A DNA stretch of 64,000 nucleotides from Pygmaiobacter massiliensis (GCF_900199435.1 NZ_OAML01000003.1:1195166-1259165), one strand, 5' to 3'. Positions 49,535-58,574 are shown, counted from the stretch's first letter. The notes: generated by a model not told the origin, from the letters alone. A program made the numbers and translations.

Positions 49535-50392
49535 TTATACTCGCAACAAAGGCGGTAGAAAAGCAAAAAGATCCTGCGGCAACATCGTCTCTTCGCTTGT
49601 GACGTCAGCGCAGGCATCTGCGGCAGCACCATGCAGATAAGTGCCAATTAAAGCGGCATCAGCAGGGGAGTACCCTCGTGCAAGCAAACCCGTAATCATC
49701 CCAGCAAGCACATCACCACTGCCGCCACGTGCAAGGCCAGCATTTCCGGTGGTGTTTTGGTAAAGCGTGCCGTCGGGCAGAGCAATCAGTGTACGATGTA
49801 GCTTTAACAGTACAACGGCATTGCTTTGTATGGCAAACTTTTGCACGGTGCTTGCCGGATTTGCAAGTACATGCGCTGTTGTAGTATGGCAAAGCCGTGC
49901 CATCTCTCCAGGGTGGGGTGTAAGTATGGCCGCACGCTCAAAATGAAAAGGTTGCTGTGTACTAAGCAAATTGAGCCCGTCAGCATCCAGCACCAGTGGC
50001 TGTGTGGTATCTGTGAGCAATGCAAGCAAAGCTGCATTGGTATCTTCTGTTTGAGAGAGCCCGCAGCCAAAAAGTATAGCAGTTGCTTTGCTGCTGGCAG
50101 AAAGCAGTTGAGGCAAGCTAGCTGCTGAAAGAGAGCCGCTTGCAGCTTCCTCCATCGGTAAGCAGACACATTCCGGCAAAGCCGGCAGTACAATATTTAA
50201 AACTTTTTCGGTAGCGGCCAGCGTAACCAAACCCGCACCGGTACGCAGAGCACCTTCTGAAGCAAGGCGCGCCGCGCCGCGATACCTTGCGCTGCCACAG
50301 CAAAGCAGGGCATGCCCGTGCGAACCTTTATTACTTAAGGGGTCACGTGGCCGCAAAAGGCTCGCAATAAACTCTTGAGTGGATTGCTGCAT
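49535..50392 (-). CDS. nnrD: ADP-dependent NAD(P)H-hydrate dehydratase
   Basis: This enzyme repairs hydrated NADH/NADPH using ADP. The 285-residue protein is the C-terminal YjeF domain only (ribokinase-like fold): KGSHGHALLCCGSARYRGAA, AALLALLTD, LDADGLNLL, LTPHPGEMARL and the strong NAGLARGGSGDVLAGMITGL motif with the catalytic Asp. The partner epimerase domain (NnrE) is not fused and not in this window. ATG 50392 is preferred because AAGGAG is nine bases upstream; ATG 50401 would touch it. Confidence 0.93.
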   Translation of the reverse strand: MQQSTQEFIASLLRPRDPLSNKGSHGHALLCCGSARYRGAARLASEGALRTGAGLVTLAATEKVLNIVLPALPECVCLPMEEAASGSLSAASLPQLLSASSKATAILFGCGLSQTEDTNAALLALLTDTTQPLVLDADGLNLLSTQQPFHFERAAILTPHPGEMARLCHTTTAHVLANPASTVQKFAIQSNAVVLLKLHRTLIALPDGTLYQNTTGNAGLARGGSGDVLAGMITGLLARGYSPADAALIGTYLHGAAADACADVTSEETMLPQDLFAFLPPLLRV

Positions 50393-50579
50393 TACATTCA
50401 TCTCCTTACGGCTATTGTAACATACTCGGGCGAAAAATGGCGATGCATATTGAACAAAAGTAACGTGCGTTTCCAGTGGCAAAGAGTAGTTTGCTTTGCC
50501 GCAACAAGAAGTCTCCGATTTTCTTTATTTTGTGGTAAAATAAACCCAGTAATACCGCATGTGGACTAAAACCGATTTA

Positions 50580-50613
50580 TTTTAAAGTAGTTTTAAGGCA
50601 AATGAGGTATAAT
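50580..50613 (+). promoter_or_regulatory. Promoter of the two-component genes with TTTTAA direct repeats
   Basis: TTTTAA at 50580-50585 and again at 50591-50596 (11-base period) are followed after 11 bases by TATAAT (50608-50613). There is no -35 box. Repeats of one helical turn in this position fit an OmpR/PhoB-type activator. The same arrangement precedes the VTC gene. Confidence 0.55.
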
Positions 50614-50638
50614 TTATCCAGAAAGCGAGGGGAATGCG

Positions 50639-51316
50639 ATGCGCTTGCTATTGGCAGAAGATGAAAAAGAGCTTTCCAATGCACTGGTAGCAATATTAAA
50701 ACATAATAATTATTCGGTAGACGCAGTATATGACGGCGAAGAGGCGCTGGATTATTTGGAAACAGAAAGTTACGATGGAGTCATCTTAGATGTTATGATG
50801 CCGAAGAAAAATGGCTTGGAGGTATTGCACGCTTTACGCGCACAGGGTAAGGATGTGCCGGTGTTAATGCTGACGGCAAAAACCGAAATAGACGACCGAG
50901 TAGCTGGCTTAGATGCTGGTGCAGACGATTATTTGGGCAAACCGTTTGCCACGAAAGAATTGCTCGCTCGCATTCGTGCCATGACAAGGCGACAAAATCA
51001 AGTAACCGATGCAGTGCTGTGTGTAGGCAACCTTAGTTTAAACCGCGCAAGTTTTGCGTTGAGCGGACCAGGTGGTGTCTTTCGGCTTGCCAATAAAGAG
51101 TTCCAGATGATGGAGATGCTGATGCTTCACCCAGGACAGATAATACCGACGGAACGGTTTATGGAAAAAATATGGGGTTACGACAGTGAAACCGAGATGA
51201 ACGTTGTGTGGGTGTATATCTCCTATCTAAGGAAAAAGTTAGCCACATTAAAGGCCGACATTAGCATTAAAGCTACCAGAAACACAGGTTATTCTTTGGA
51301 GGTGACGCAAGCGTGA
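50639..51316 (+). CDS. OmpR/PhoB-type response regulator
   Basis: A 225-residue regulator: receiver domain (1-115) with acidic pair E7/D8, phosphate acceptor D51 (GVILDVMMP), the conserved Thr and Lys (MLTAK, LGKPF), and a winged-helix DNA-binding domain (about 130-220; FRLANKEFQMMEMLMLHPGQ and VWVYISYLRKKLATL). AAGCGAGGGGA precedes the ATG. It overlaps the histidine kinase gene by four bases and is followed by the VTC operon. Confidence 0.96.
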   Translation: MRLLLAEDEKELSNALVAILKHNNYSVDAVYDGEEALDYLETESYDGVILDVMMPKKNGLEVLHALRAQGKDVPVLMLTAKTEIDDRVAGLDAGADDYLGKPFATKELLARIRAMTRRQNQVTDAVLCVGNLSLNRASFALSGPGGVFRLANKEFQMMEMLMLHPGQIIPTERFMEKIWGYDSETEMNVVWVYISYLRKKLATLKADISIKATRNTGYSLEVTQA

Positions 51317-52539
51317 TTAAAAAACTGCGCACCAAAATGATTATTGTATCAACCTTGTCTGTTTTGGCAGTGCTTGTCGTAATTCTTGGCGTGATTAACG
51401 GGGTAACATTTTATAATATCAACCAAAGAGCAGACGAGCTGATTCATATCCTCGCTGAAAATGAGGGACGCTTTCCCAAATTGGTGGAAGGCGAACCAAT
51501 ACAGCAAAAAAAAGACCGGCACAATGTTTCACCCGAAACACCATACGAAACCCGCTTTTTTACAGTGTACGTAGATAGGTCGGGAAGGGCGTTGGCTGCT
51601 GATACGGGGTCGATTGCCGCAATTAATACAGCAGTGGCTAATGAGATGGCAGAAAAAGCTTATGCCAGCGGCCGCGGTGATGGTTTTATTCAAGACTATA
51701 AATATAGTGTTTCAAAAAATGGCGATAAGGCAATGATCGTTTTTCTTGATTGCGGACGAGACCTGCGCACCTTTCGCTCCTTTTTAGTTACGAGTTTAAT
51801 GGTAGCGGCGGCGGGGTTGGTTGGTGTTTTTGTTCTCGTTTATGTCTTATCCAAATTCGCAATTAAGCCTCTGGCCGAAAGCTACGAAAAGCAAAAACGG
51901 TTTATCACCGATGCCTCGCATGAGATAAAAACTCCGCTTACTATCATAGGTGCAAACACCGAGATTATCGAGATGCAGAGCGGTGAAAGCGAATGGACCC
52001 AAAGCACGCGCAATCAAATTCGCCGGCTGACAGAGCTGACAGTGCAGCTAGTATCTCTGGCAAGGATGGATGAAGAAAATGCCAAACTGCCCATGGTTGA
52101 TTTTTCATTGTCCGATGCGGTACAAGAAGAAGCAGAACCTTTTGTGCCGCTTGCACAGACCAGCGGAAAAACATTGATGCTGGAAATAGAAGACGGGATT
52201 TCGTGTTTTGGTGATGAGGCAGCTTTGCGTAAAGTGGTGTCAATATTGCTGGAAAATGCAATTCGCTATTCCGACGCAGAGGGCAAAATTAGCTTGAAGT
52301 TAAGCCGACAAGGCAAAAAAAATCGGCTTTGGGTCAGAAATACCGTAAACGGCATAGAGCCCGGAAGCCATGATATAATGTTTGAACGCTTTTACCGAGC
52401 GGATTCTTCACGCAATTCCAAAGCAGGGGGATACGGTATTGGCCTTTCGATTGCACAGTCTATTATAGAGCAGCACAAAGGAAAGCTAACAGCGCACAGT
52501 AAGGATACGCGCTCCATTGAATTCACCGCGCTTTTTTAG
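51313..52539 (+). CDS. Sensor histidine kinase
   Basis: A 408-residue membrane kinase: helix 1 (about 9-29), an external sensing loop of about 125 residues without a known domain, helix 2 (about 157-180), the dimerisation box FITDASHEIKTPLT with phosphorylated H203, and the ATP-binding region with N (LLENAIRYSD), G1/F (ERFYRAD) and G2 (GGYGIGLSIAQSII) boxes. The start is GTG at 51313 within the end of the regulator gene. The signal is unknown; the operon placed next suggests a link to the polyphosphate-type genes. Confidence 0.95.
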   Translation: MIKKLRTKMIIVSTLSVLAVLVVILGVINGVTFYNINQRADELIHILAENEGRFPKLVEGEPIQQKKDRHNVSPETPYETRFFTVYVDRSGRALAADTGSIAAINTAVANEMAEKAYASGRGDGFIQDYKYSVSKNGDKAMIVFLDCGRDLRTFRSFLVTSLMVAAAGLVGVFVLVYVLSKFAIKPLAESYEKQKRFITDASHEIKTPLTIIGANTEIIEMQSGESEWTQSTRNQIRRLTELTVQLVSLARMDEENAKLPMVDFSLSDAVQEEAEPFVPLAQTSGKTLMLEIEDGISCFGDEAALRKVVSILLENAIRYSDAEGKISLKLSRQGKKNRLWVRNTVNGIEPGSHDIMFERFYRADSSRNSKAGGYGIGLSIAQSIIEQHKGKLTAHSKDTRSIEFTALF

Positions 52540-52554
52540 CCAAGCACTCCATCC

Positions 52555-52586
52555 AACAGCCTCGAATTTTTCGGGGCTGTTTTTTG
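52555..52586 (+). terminator. Terminator of the two-component operon
   Basis: AACAGCCTCGA pairs with TCGGGGCTGTT (one G-T pair) over a 5-base loop, followed by TTTTTG. Confidence 0.85.
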
Positions 52587-52616
52587 TTGTAAAAAGATTT
52601 GCAAGAAAAAGCAAAA

Positions 52617-52649
52617 TTTAAACTTGGTTTTAAGTTAGGCCTTTATAAT
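52617..52649 (+). promoter_or_regulatory. Promoter of the VTC operon with the same direct-repeat element
   Basis: TTTAAA (52617-52622) and TTTTAA (52628-52633), 11 bases apart, are followed after 10 bases by TATAAT (52644-52649). The layout is nearly that of the promoter in front of the response regulator, which suggests common control by that regulator. Confidence 0.55.
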
Positions 52650-52685
52650 GGCAATATCGCAACGAGAGCAGAAAGGAGAGCGGAG

Positions 52686-53393
52686 ATGGTAAAAACACCA
52701 ACTGTTTTCAAACGATATGAAAAGAAGTATTTGATTACCAGGGAGCAGCAACACGAGATATGGCAGGCCATAGCGGAACAAATGCAAGAAGATGCCTTTG
52801 GCCGGAGCACCATTTGCAATATCTATTTTGATACCCCGAGCGATTTGCTGGTACGCCGCTCACTGGGAAAACCCATTTATAAAGAAAAGCTGCGGGTGCG
52901 TGCTTACGGTATCGCTACCGCCCAAACGCCGGTATTTGTCGAGCTAAAGAAAAAATACAAATCGGTGGTTTATAAAAGAAGGGTTGCAATGCCAGAACAG
53001 GACGCAATGGCCTACCTTTGCGAACAAGCGGCGCCACCTGAAATAAGCCAAATTACCCGCGAGCTGGATTATTTTCGCGCGTTTTACGGTAAGCTGATGC
53101 CCAAAGTATTTTTATCTTACGAGCGGCAGGCTTTTTATGCAAAAGAAGATCCGGAATTTCGGGTGACATTTGATGAGAATATCCGCTGGAGAACCAAAGA
53201 GCTTTCGCTTTGCGCCGAGCCATATGGCACCTTGATACTGCCCGAGGACAAAGTTTTGATGGAGCTGAAAACGATTGGCGCACTCCCGCTTTGGATGACC
53301 GAGATACTCACCAAACAGCGAATCTACCAGACTTCATTTTCCAAATACGGCACCGTATATCAGCAGCTAATGACAAGCATGGAAGGAGCATAA
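52686..53393 (+). CDS. VTC-domain polyphosphate polymerase-like protein
   Basis: A 235-residue protein of the VTC family (tunnel-fold, relative of yeast Vtc4 that makes polyphosphate from ATP). Tunnel-lining basic motifs are visible: FKRYEKKYLIT, TICNIYFDTPSD, EKLRVRAYG, VFVELKKKYKSVVYKRR, FLSYERQAFY and VLMELKTIGALPLWM. The product would be polyphosphate or a related phosphorylated polymer; activity of bacterial members is mostly unproven. ATG 52686 follows GAAAGGAGAG; the frame is open to 52599, which would read across the promoter. It is followed three bases on by a DUF4956 gene. Confidence 0.9.
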   Translation: MVKTPTVFKRYEKKYLITREQQHEIWQAIAEQMQEDAFGRSTICNIYFDTPSDLLVRRSLGKPIYKEKLRVRAYGIATAQTPVFVELKKKYKSVVYKRRVAMPEQDAMAYLCEQAAPPEISQITRELDYFRAFYGKLMPKVFLSYERQAFYAKEDPEFRVTFDENIRWRTKELSLCAEPYGTLILPEDKVLMELKTIGALPLWMTEILTKQRIYQTSFSKYGTVYQQLMTSMEGA

Positions 53394-53395
53394 AC

Positions 53396-54091
53396 GTGCA
53401 GAATTCGATTTTTAAAGGGGTATTCGATACCACAACCACAACCACTATTGCCTTAAATGACTTTTTACTCTGCCTTGGCGTGGCATTGGCCCTGGGGCTT
53501 GTGCTCGCTTTGGGCTATACCTATAAAAGCAGATACACCAAAAGCTTTGTTGTAACACTTGCTATTATTCCGGCAGTGGTCTGTGTGGTTATTATGCTGG
53601 TGAACGGCAATGTAGGCACCGGCGTAGCTGTGGCAGGCGCGTTTTCTTTGGTTCGGTTTCGCAGCGTGCCGGGGACCGCAAAAGAGATTGGTGCAATTTT
53701 TCTTGCGATGGGTGCAGGACTGGCAACCGGTATGGGCTACCTGGCTTTTGCCGCATTGTTTACATTGATTCTTATCGCCGTTACCCTGCTGTACCAATCG
53801 CTTGGGCTTGGCGCAAAAGGCAGCACCGCACTTGAAAAAACCATGCGCATCACAATACCAGAAGATTTGGACTACAGTGGCGTTTTTGACGATTTATTTG
53901 AGGGCTACACCACCCACTGTGAAGTGGTTAACGTGAAAACCACTAATATGGGCAGCCTGTTTAATTTAACCTATAATCTAACGCTAAAAGAGGCGTCTAA
54001 AGAAAAAGAATTTATTGACCAGCTGCGTTGCCGCAACGGCAACCTTGAAATTTCGATTTCCCGGCAGGAAATGAATACCTGCGAGCTTTAA
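53396..54091 (+). CDS. DUF4956 membrane protein
   Basis: A 231-residue protein with about four membrane helices in the first 130 residues (FLLCLGVALALGLVLALGYT, VVTLAIIPAVVCVVIMLVNG, IFLAMGAGLATGMGYLAFAA and the next) and a soluble C-terminal domain. The loop VGTGVAVAGAFSLVRFRSVP is the DUF4956 hallmark. The family almost always stands beside VTC genes and is presumed to be a membrane partner for polymer export or synthesis. GTG 53396 follows GGAAGGAG located at the end of the VTC gene. Confidence 0.9.
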   Translation: MQNSIFKGVFDTTTTTTIALNDFLLCLGVALALGLVLALGYTYKSRYTKSFVVTLAIIPAVVCVVIMLVNGNVGTGVAVAGAFSLVRFRSVPGTAKEIGAIFLAMGAGLATGMGYLAFAALFTLILIAVTLLYQSLGLGAKGSTALEKTMRITIPEDLDYSGVFDDLFEGYTTHCEVVNVKTTNMGSLFNLTYNLTLKEASKEKEFIDQLRCRNGNLEISISRQEMNTCEL

Positions 54092-54101
54092 GGAGGTAAG
54101 T

Positions 54102-56120
54102 ATGAATAGGAAAATAATTGCGTTTATCGTAGCGTTGGCGTTTGCGCTGTCACTTGCAGGATGTAGTGCGACAACCACCCAAACCGGGCAGTCTGACAGT
54201 ACAGGAGCATCCTCTGCAATAGCCGGCACAGGGCTTTTGGACATTTTTCAAATGTTTACCGACAATGACAAAGAGATTGGATATGATACGAGCACAGCGA
54301 AAACAATCGAGCTTTCAGAGGAGTCAGTAACCATTAGTGAAGAAGGCACCTATGTGATAAGTGGTACTCTTACCAATGGGCAAATTATTGTAGACACAAA
54401 CGAGAATGCAAAGGTGCGCCTGGTTTTTAATGGAGTGCAGATCAACAGTGACACTTCCGCTGCACTATATATCAAACAGGCCGAAAAAGTATTTGTCACT
54501 CTTGCGCAGGGCAGTAACAATACACTTTCCAATACGCAGGAATTTGTAGCGATTGATGATAATAATATCGATGGTGTTGTATTTTCAAAATCAGACCTTA
54601 CCTTTAACGGGCAAGGCAATTTGACGGTAAATGCGGCATACGGGCATGGCATTGTATGCAAAGACGATCTGGTGTTTACCGGTGGCAATTATACTGTTAA
54701 TGCCCAAAACCAAGGCGTAACGGCAAATGACAGTGTACGAATTGCTGACGGGACTTTTGCCGTTACGGCGGGTAAGGATGCAATCCACGCAGAGAATACC
54801 AAAGACAGCGCTCTGGGCTTTATCTATATTGCAAATGGCACCTTTACGCTAAATGCATCGGGCGATGGACTGGATGCTTCTGGCGTGGTGCAAGTGGATA
54901 ATGGAACAATGAATATCACCGCTGGCGGTGGCAGTGATAACGCTGTTGCAAAACAAACGGCACAACCAACCGGTAAAGGTGAGCGCCCGCAGCGTGGGCA
55001 GATGCCAAATGGCACAGAGCCTGCGGCAAATGGGGAGCGGCCTGCGGATATGCCGGAGCTGCCACAGGGCCAGGAAGACGGCAGTATACCGGTAGCAGGC
55101 GCTACACAAAAAGGGCAGAATGCGCCGCCAGAAGGCACCGCACCAGAAGCAAACGGAGAGGAAGGGGCTACTGCAGATGCAGTTGCCCAGCCACAAGCAG
55201 AGCCGAGCACTTCAGCAGAGAGCAGTGCGACCCAAGCACAAGCGGAAAATTCGACTTCTACCAAAGGCATAAAAGCAACAGCAGGGCTTTATATACAGGG
55301 TGGCACACTGAACATTGATGCGCGAGATGATGCGTTGCATTCCAACAGCAATCTGCAGGTAAATGGCGGTGAGCTTCAGCTTAGCTCAGGCGATGACGGT
55401 ATCCATGCCGATGCACAGGCAGCGATAACTGCGGGCAATTTAACGATTGCAAAAAGCTATGAGGGTATAGAAGGGCAGAGCATCGAAATCAGCGGCGGAA
55501 ATATCAGTGTGACTGCCAGCGATGATGGGCTGAATGCAGCGGGCGGTAACGATGCAAGCGGCATGAACAGCGGTGATACCTTCCATACTGACGCAAATGC
55601 TTACATTTTGATTTCTGGCGGTAAGTTAACGGTGGATGCCGGCGGTGATGGTGTGGATTCTAACGGCGATTTGACCGTAACCGGTGGGGAAACCTATGTG
55701 GCTGGCCCAACAAACGACGGCAACGGCGCGCTTGACTATTCGGGCAACGCGAAAATTTCCGGAGGCGTTTTTGTAGCAGTAGGCAGCGCGGGCATGGCAC
55801 AAAATTTTGGCAGCGATTCTACGCAAGGCGCGATACTAATCAACACCCAAACGGCTGCAGCTGCCGGCACCGCAGTTACGCTTAAAAACGCAAATGGCGA
55901 AACGTTGGCAAGCTATACTTCGGCAAAACAGTTTAATTCTGTTTTAATCAGCTGTGCAAGCCTTGAGAAAGGCGGCACATATACTTTGCAAATTGGGGCG
56001 GAGGCACAGACCATTACACTGACGGATATCATTTATGGTGCGGGTTCGGCGCAAGGTGGCCGTATGCAGGGTGGCAAGATGGGAACAGCACCCAAGCAGC
56101 AGACCACCAACGCCAGCTAA
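54102..56120 (+). CDS. Carbohydrate-binding (DUF4353-like) beta-helix lipoprotein
   Basis: A 672-residue lipoprotein: signal and lipobox LSLAGC (Cys21). Two stretches of short beta-helix turns follow (about 55-275 and 390-600) with repeats such as GGNYTVNAQNQGVTANDSV, ASGDGLDASGVVQV, ARDDALHSNSNLQV and SGDDGIHADAQA ('DDG.H/DG.DA' turns). Between them is a disordered Pro/Gln/Gly/Ala/Thr-rich linker (about 280-386), and the C-terminus is Gly/Met/Gln-rich. This pattern is the 'carbohydrate-binding domain-containing' DUF4353 family, frequently coded with VTC, DUF4956 and CotH genes. It is exposed on the cell surface; its ligand is unknown. AAGGAGG precedes the ATG, ten bases after DUF4956. Confidence 0.85.
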   Translation: MNRKIIAFIVALAFALSLAGCSATTTQTGQSDSTGASSAIAGTGLLDIFQMFTDNDKEIGYDTSTAKTIELSEESVTISEEGTYVISGTLTNGQIIVDTNENAKVRLVFNGVQINSDTSAALYIKQAEKVFVTLAQGSNNTLSNTQEFVAIDDNNIDGVVFSKSDLTFNGQGNLTVNAAYGHGIVCKDDLVFTGGNYTVNAQNQGVTANDSVRIADGTFAVTAGKDAIHAENTKDSALGFIYIANGTFTLNASGDGLDASGVVQVDNGTMNITAGGGSDNAVAKQTAQPTGKGERPQRGQMPNGTEPAANGERPADMPELPQGQEDGSIPVAGATQKGQNAPPEGTAPEANGEEGATADAVAQPQAEPSTSAESSATQAQAENSTSTKGIKATAGLYIQGGTLNIDARDDALHSNSNLQVNGGELQLSSGDDGIHADAQAAITAGNLTIAKSYEGIEGQSIEISGGNISVTASDDGLNAAGGNDASGMNSGDTFHTDANAYILISGGKLTVDAGGDGVDSNGDLTVTGGETYVAGPTNDGNGALDYSGNAKISGGVFVAVGSAGMAQNFGSDSTQGAILINTQTAAAAGTAVTLKNANGETLASYTSAKQFNSVLISCASLEKGGTYTLQIGAEAQTITLTDIIYGAGSAQGGRMQGGKMGTAPKQQTTNAS

Positions 56121-56160
56121 CGGCAACAAGGCGCAGACAGCAAATAGCATCGCTAAAGCA

Positions 56161-56198
56161 AAAACGGATAGACGCGCAGAGCGTCTATCCGTTTTTTA
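56161..56198 (+). terminator. Terminator of the VTC operon
   Basis: AAAACGGATAGACGC and GCGTCTATCCGTTTT form a 15-bp stem with a 5-base loop, followed by TT. It lies between converging operons. Confidence 0.9.
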
Positions 56199-56216
56199 GA
56201 TTAAAAAAATAGCAGT

Positions 56217-57806
56217 TTAAAGTGCATTGAATTTTGCAACACCGCGTGTTTTTAAAAGGCGATGCAACAGCAGGCAACCGATGATAAGCAGTACCCAGAC
56301 CAGCCATAAAACAGAGGTGATGCCCAATAAGCGTCCCAACAGCCAGCAAAGCAGTGCGCCCAGACCAACCGGCAACAGCCCACCCAGCATGGAAACCAAA
56401 ACGCTTGCGCTCTGCTTTACAATTACCGTATCGTTTACGCCGTCAAGCTTTGGTAGCAGCAAATTCGCCCACAAGCCGAATAGCCCTTCGTAAAAGGTCA
56501 TCGTAATGCCCAGCAGCAAAAGCAGTAAAACGTGGGTAGCGCTAAGGCTTAATACAAAGCCAAAGCAAAGCACTGCAAATACCACAGACGGCACGATAAT
56601 AAGCAGGTGAAGTTCCAACTTTGCCCGGAAAATATCCATCACCGCAATCGGTGCTTCTTTTAAAATCCAAAGGCGGTTGCTTTCCAGGGAAATAGAAGGG
56701 GCGGTGATGCAGGACATAGCGAGCAGAAACCCAAGGCCGGCGCAGACCATTGGCAAAAGCTCTGAGCCGGGCATGCCCATGCCACCGAGTGCTTCGAGCA
56801 GCGTGGAACGTGCAAACAAACCATAAATGCTGCCGCCTACCAGCATCAGCGGTCCGATAATCGTATTGAACAGATAAATCGAAGAGCCAAAATATTTGCG
56901 CAGCTCTTTGCGCAGCAAAGCTTTGCGCATGCTGGTGGCCGATTGTGTGCCGAGGCTGTAATCATTGCGTGCACTGCGACTTTCCAGCTTGGAAATGAGG
57001 GACTTATAAGTTTTAGAGAACAGGTAAGAAACCGCAATAATAAGGCCTAAAGAAAGCACAGCCAGTTTCAGCAAAGCAACGATGCTGCCGTCGGCAATGC
57101 AGTCGCGCACCCAGTAAAACGGAGGAAGGTAAGTGGCTAGCGCGTTGCGCATGCCCTCAACATTTTGGGCCACGTAAGCAAGGCTGCTGTTTAGCTTAAG
57201 CGAGCCAATCATAATCGCTGCAAAGAATAACAGGTTGCATACGATGCTCAGCAGCGCGCGGTGTTTGGAGCGGCTTTCAAACAGGCTAACCAAAAACGAA
57301 AGCACCAGCGACAGTGCAGAGGGCAGCAGCGGAAGCAGCAGAGCCACCGGGAGAAAGAAAACAACAGCCGAAAGAAGTGACCCACCAAAAGCGACATGAG
57401 CAATGGTGGCGGGCAGCAAAATGCAAAAGCAGAAGAAGAGATTTTCTAAATAAAGAGCCGCTAATTTAGAAAGAACAATTACGAACGATGAAATTGGCAG
57501 GCTGAGCAGCAGATTGTTATCTTTGGCACCAAACACGAAGCTGGCGGCGTTAAAAATGCAAAAGATAAAGCTTGCCATTGCGGCCATCGCGCTCATAATC
57601 GGCAGCACAAGGTCGGCCCCGCCAGCAGGGGCAAGCTGGCTTGCCAGCAAAAAGCTGTAAATGCAGCCAATGTACAGCGCAATAAACGAAAGCAGCAGCA
57701 ATGCCCCTACACCACTGGCGGCCTTTTTGCCCGCTTTGCGGTGTTGGCTGGAAGAGAGCAGAAGCCCTTTGAGATTGATGCGGCTTAATGCGAAGAAAAT
57801 TTTCAC
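56217..57806 (-). CDS. ABC transporter permease, large ABC-2-like
   Basis: A 529-residue protein with about 12 membrane helices, among them LLLLSFIALYIGCIYSFLLA, NNLLLSLPISSFVIVLSKLA and LLPVGLGALLCWLLGRLLGI. A hydrophilic middle segment follows (SLISKLESRSARNDYSLGTQ). The pattern 'AKDNNLLLSLPI' is typical of large ABC-2-type exporter permeases of Firmicutes. Substrate unknown. Its start overlaps the stop of the ATP-binding subunit gene by four bases, so the two form one operon. Confidence 0.88.
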   Translation of the reverse strand: MKIFFALSRINLKGLLLSSSQHRKAGKKAASGVGALLLLSFIALYIGCIYSFLLASQLAPAGGADLVLPIMSAMAAMASFIFCIFNAASFVFGAKDNNLLLSLPISSFVIVLSKLAALYLENLFFCFCILLPATIAHVAFGGSLLSAVVFFLPVALLLPLLPSALSLVLSFLVSLFESRSKHRALLSIVCNLLFFAAIMIGSLKLNSSLAYVAQNVEGMRNALATYLPPFYWVRDCIADGSIVALLKLAVLSLGLIIAVSYLFSKTYKSLISKLESRSARNDYSLGTQSATSMRKALLRKELRKYFGSSIYLFNTIIGPLMLVGGSIYGLFARSTLLEALGGMGMPGSELLPMVCAGLGFLLAMSCITAPSISLESNRLWILKEAPIAVMDIFRAKLELHLLIIVPSVVFAVLCFGFVLSLSATHVLLLLLLGITMTFYEGLFGLWANLLLPKLDGVNDTVIVKQSASVLVSMLGGLLPVGLGALLCWLLGRLLGITSVLWLVWVLLIIGCLLLHRLLKTRGVAKFNAL

Positions 57807-58534
57807 AGAGTACCGCCCTCGCTTTCTTTGGCGGCAAGTTCGAGGAAAACTTCTTCCAGTGAAGAGTTGCCTACCACTTCGGCGGTGTCGCCAGAAATGA
57901 CAAGTTTGCCGGCTTTGATAATTGCAATACGGTCACAGAGCTTTTGTGCAACTTCCAGCACATGGGTCGAAAAAAGCACCGCGCTGCCTTGGTCGCATAG
58001 TTCTCTCAGAAAGCCTTTGACGGTGTGTGCGGCCACGGGGTCCAGCCCTACAAACGGCTCATCGAGAATCAGCAGCTTAGGCTCGCGAATCAAAGCACTG
58101 ATGAGAGCGAGTTTTTGTTTCATGCCATGTGAGTAGCTGCCGATGCTGCTGCCCAGCGCGCCGGTCAGCTCAAAGGCATCGCCGTATTTGCGAATCAGCT
58201 CTTCGCGGCGCGCCGCAGAGATGCCATAGATATCTGCAATAAAGTTCAGGTAATCAATACCGGAAAGAAAATCATAAAGGTCCGGATTGTCGGGCAAAAA
58301 GGCAGTTACCTGTTTTGCTGCAACGGGGTCTTTTTGCACATCGTGGCCGTCGATGGTGATGATGCCCTCTTCAAAATCTAAAATGCCTGCAATACTGCGC
58401 AGGGTTGTGGTTTTGCCGGCACCATTGTGGCCGATAAAGCCGAAAATTTCACCTTTGCGCACGGTGAGCGAAAGGTCGTCTACCGCACGCTTTTCGCCTG
58501 CGTAAATTTTAGAAAAATGTTCTATTTGCAGCAT
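57803..58534 (-). CDS. ABC transporter ATP-binding protein
   Basis: A 243-residue ATPase with Walker A GHNGAGKTT (about 35-43), Q-loop FLPDNPDLYDFLSG, a signature motif altered to YSHGMKQKLALI (LSGGQ replaced by YSHGM, as is usual in this exporter subfamily), Walker B LLILDEPFVGLDP, and the switch His (STHVLE). It drives the large permease coded just downstream. A palindrome AAACAT-CTAA-ATGTTT lies 40-56 bases upstream and may be an operator. Confidence 0.95.
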   Translation of the reverse strand: MLQIEHFSKIYAGEKRAVDDLSLTVRKGEIFGFIGHNGAGKTTTLRSIAGILDFEEGIITIDGHDVQKDPVAAKQVTAFLPDNPDLYDFLSGIDYLNFIADIYGISAARREELIRKYGDAFELTGALGSSIGSYSHGMKQKLALISALIREPKLLILDEPFVGLDPVAAHTVKGFLRELCDQGSAVLFSTHVLEVAQKLCDRIAIIKAGKLVISGDTAEVVGNSSLEEVFLELAAKESEGGTL

Positions 58535-58574
58535 TGCAAAACACTCGCTTTCTATGTTTGTTTGATAATTAGAA

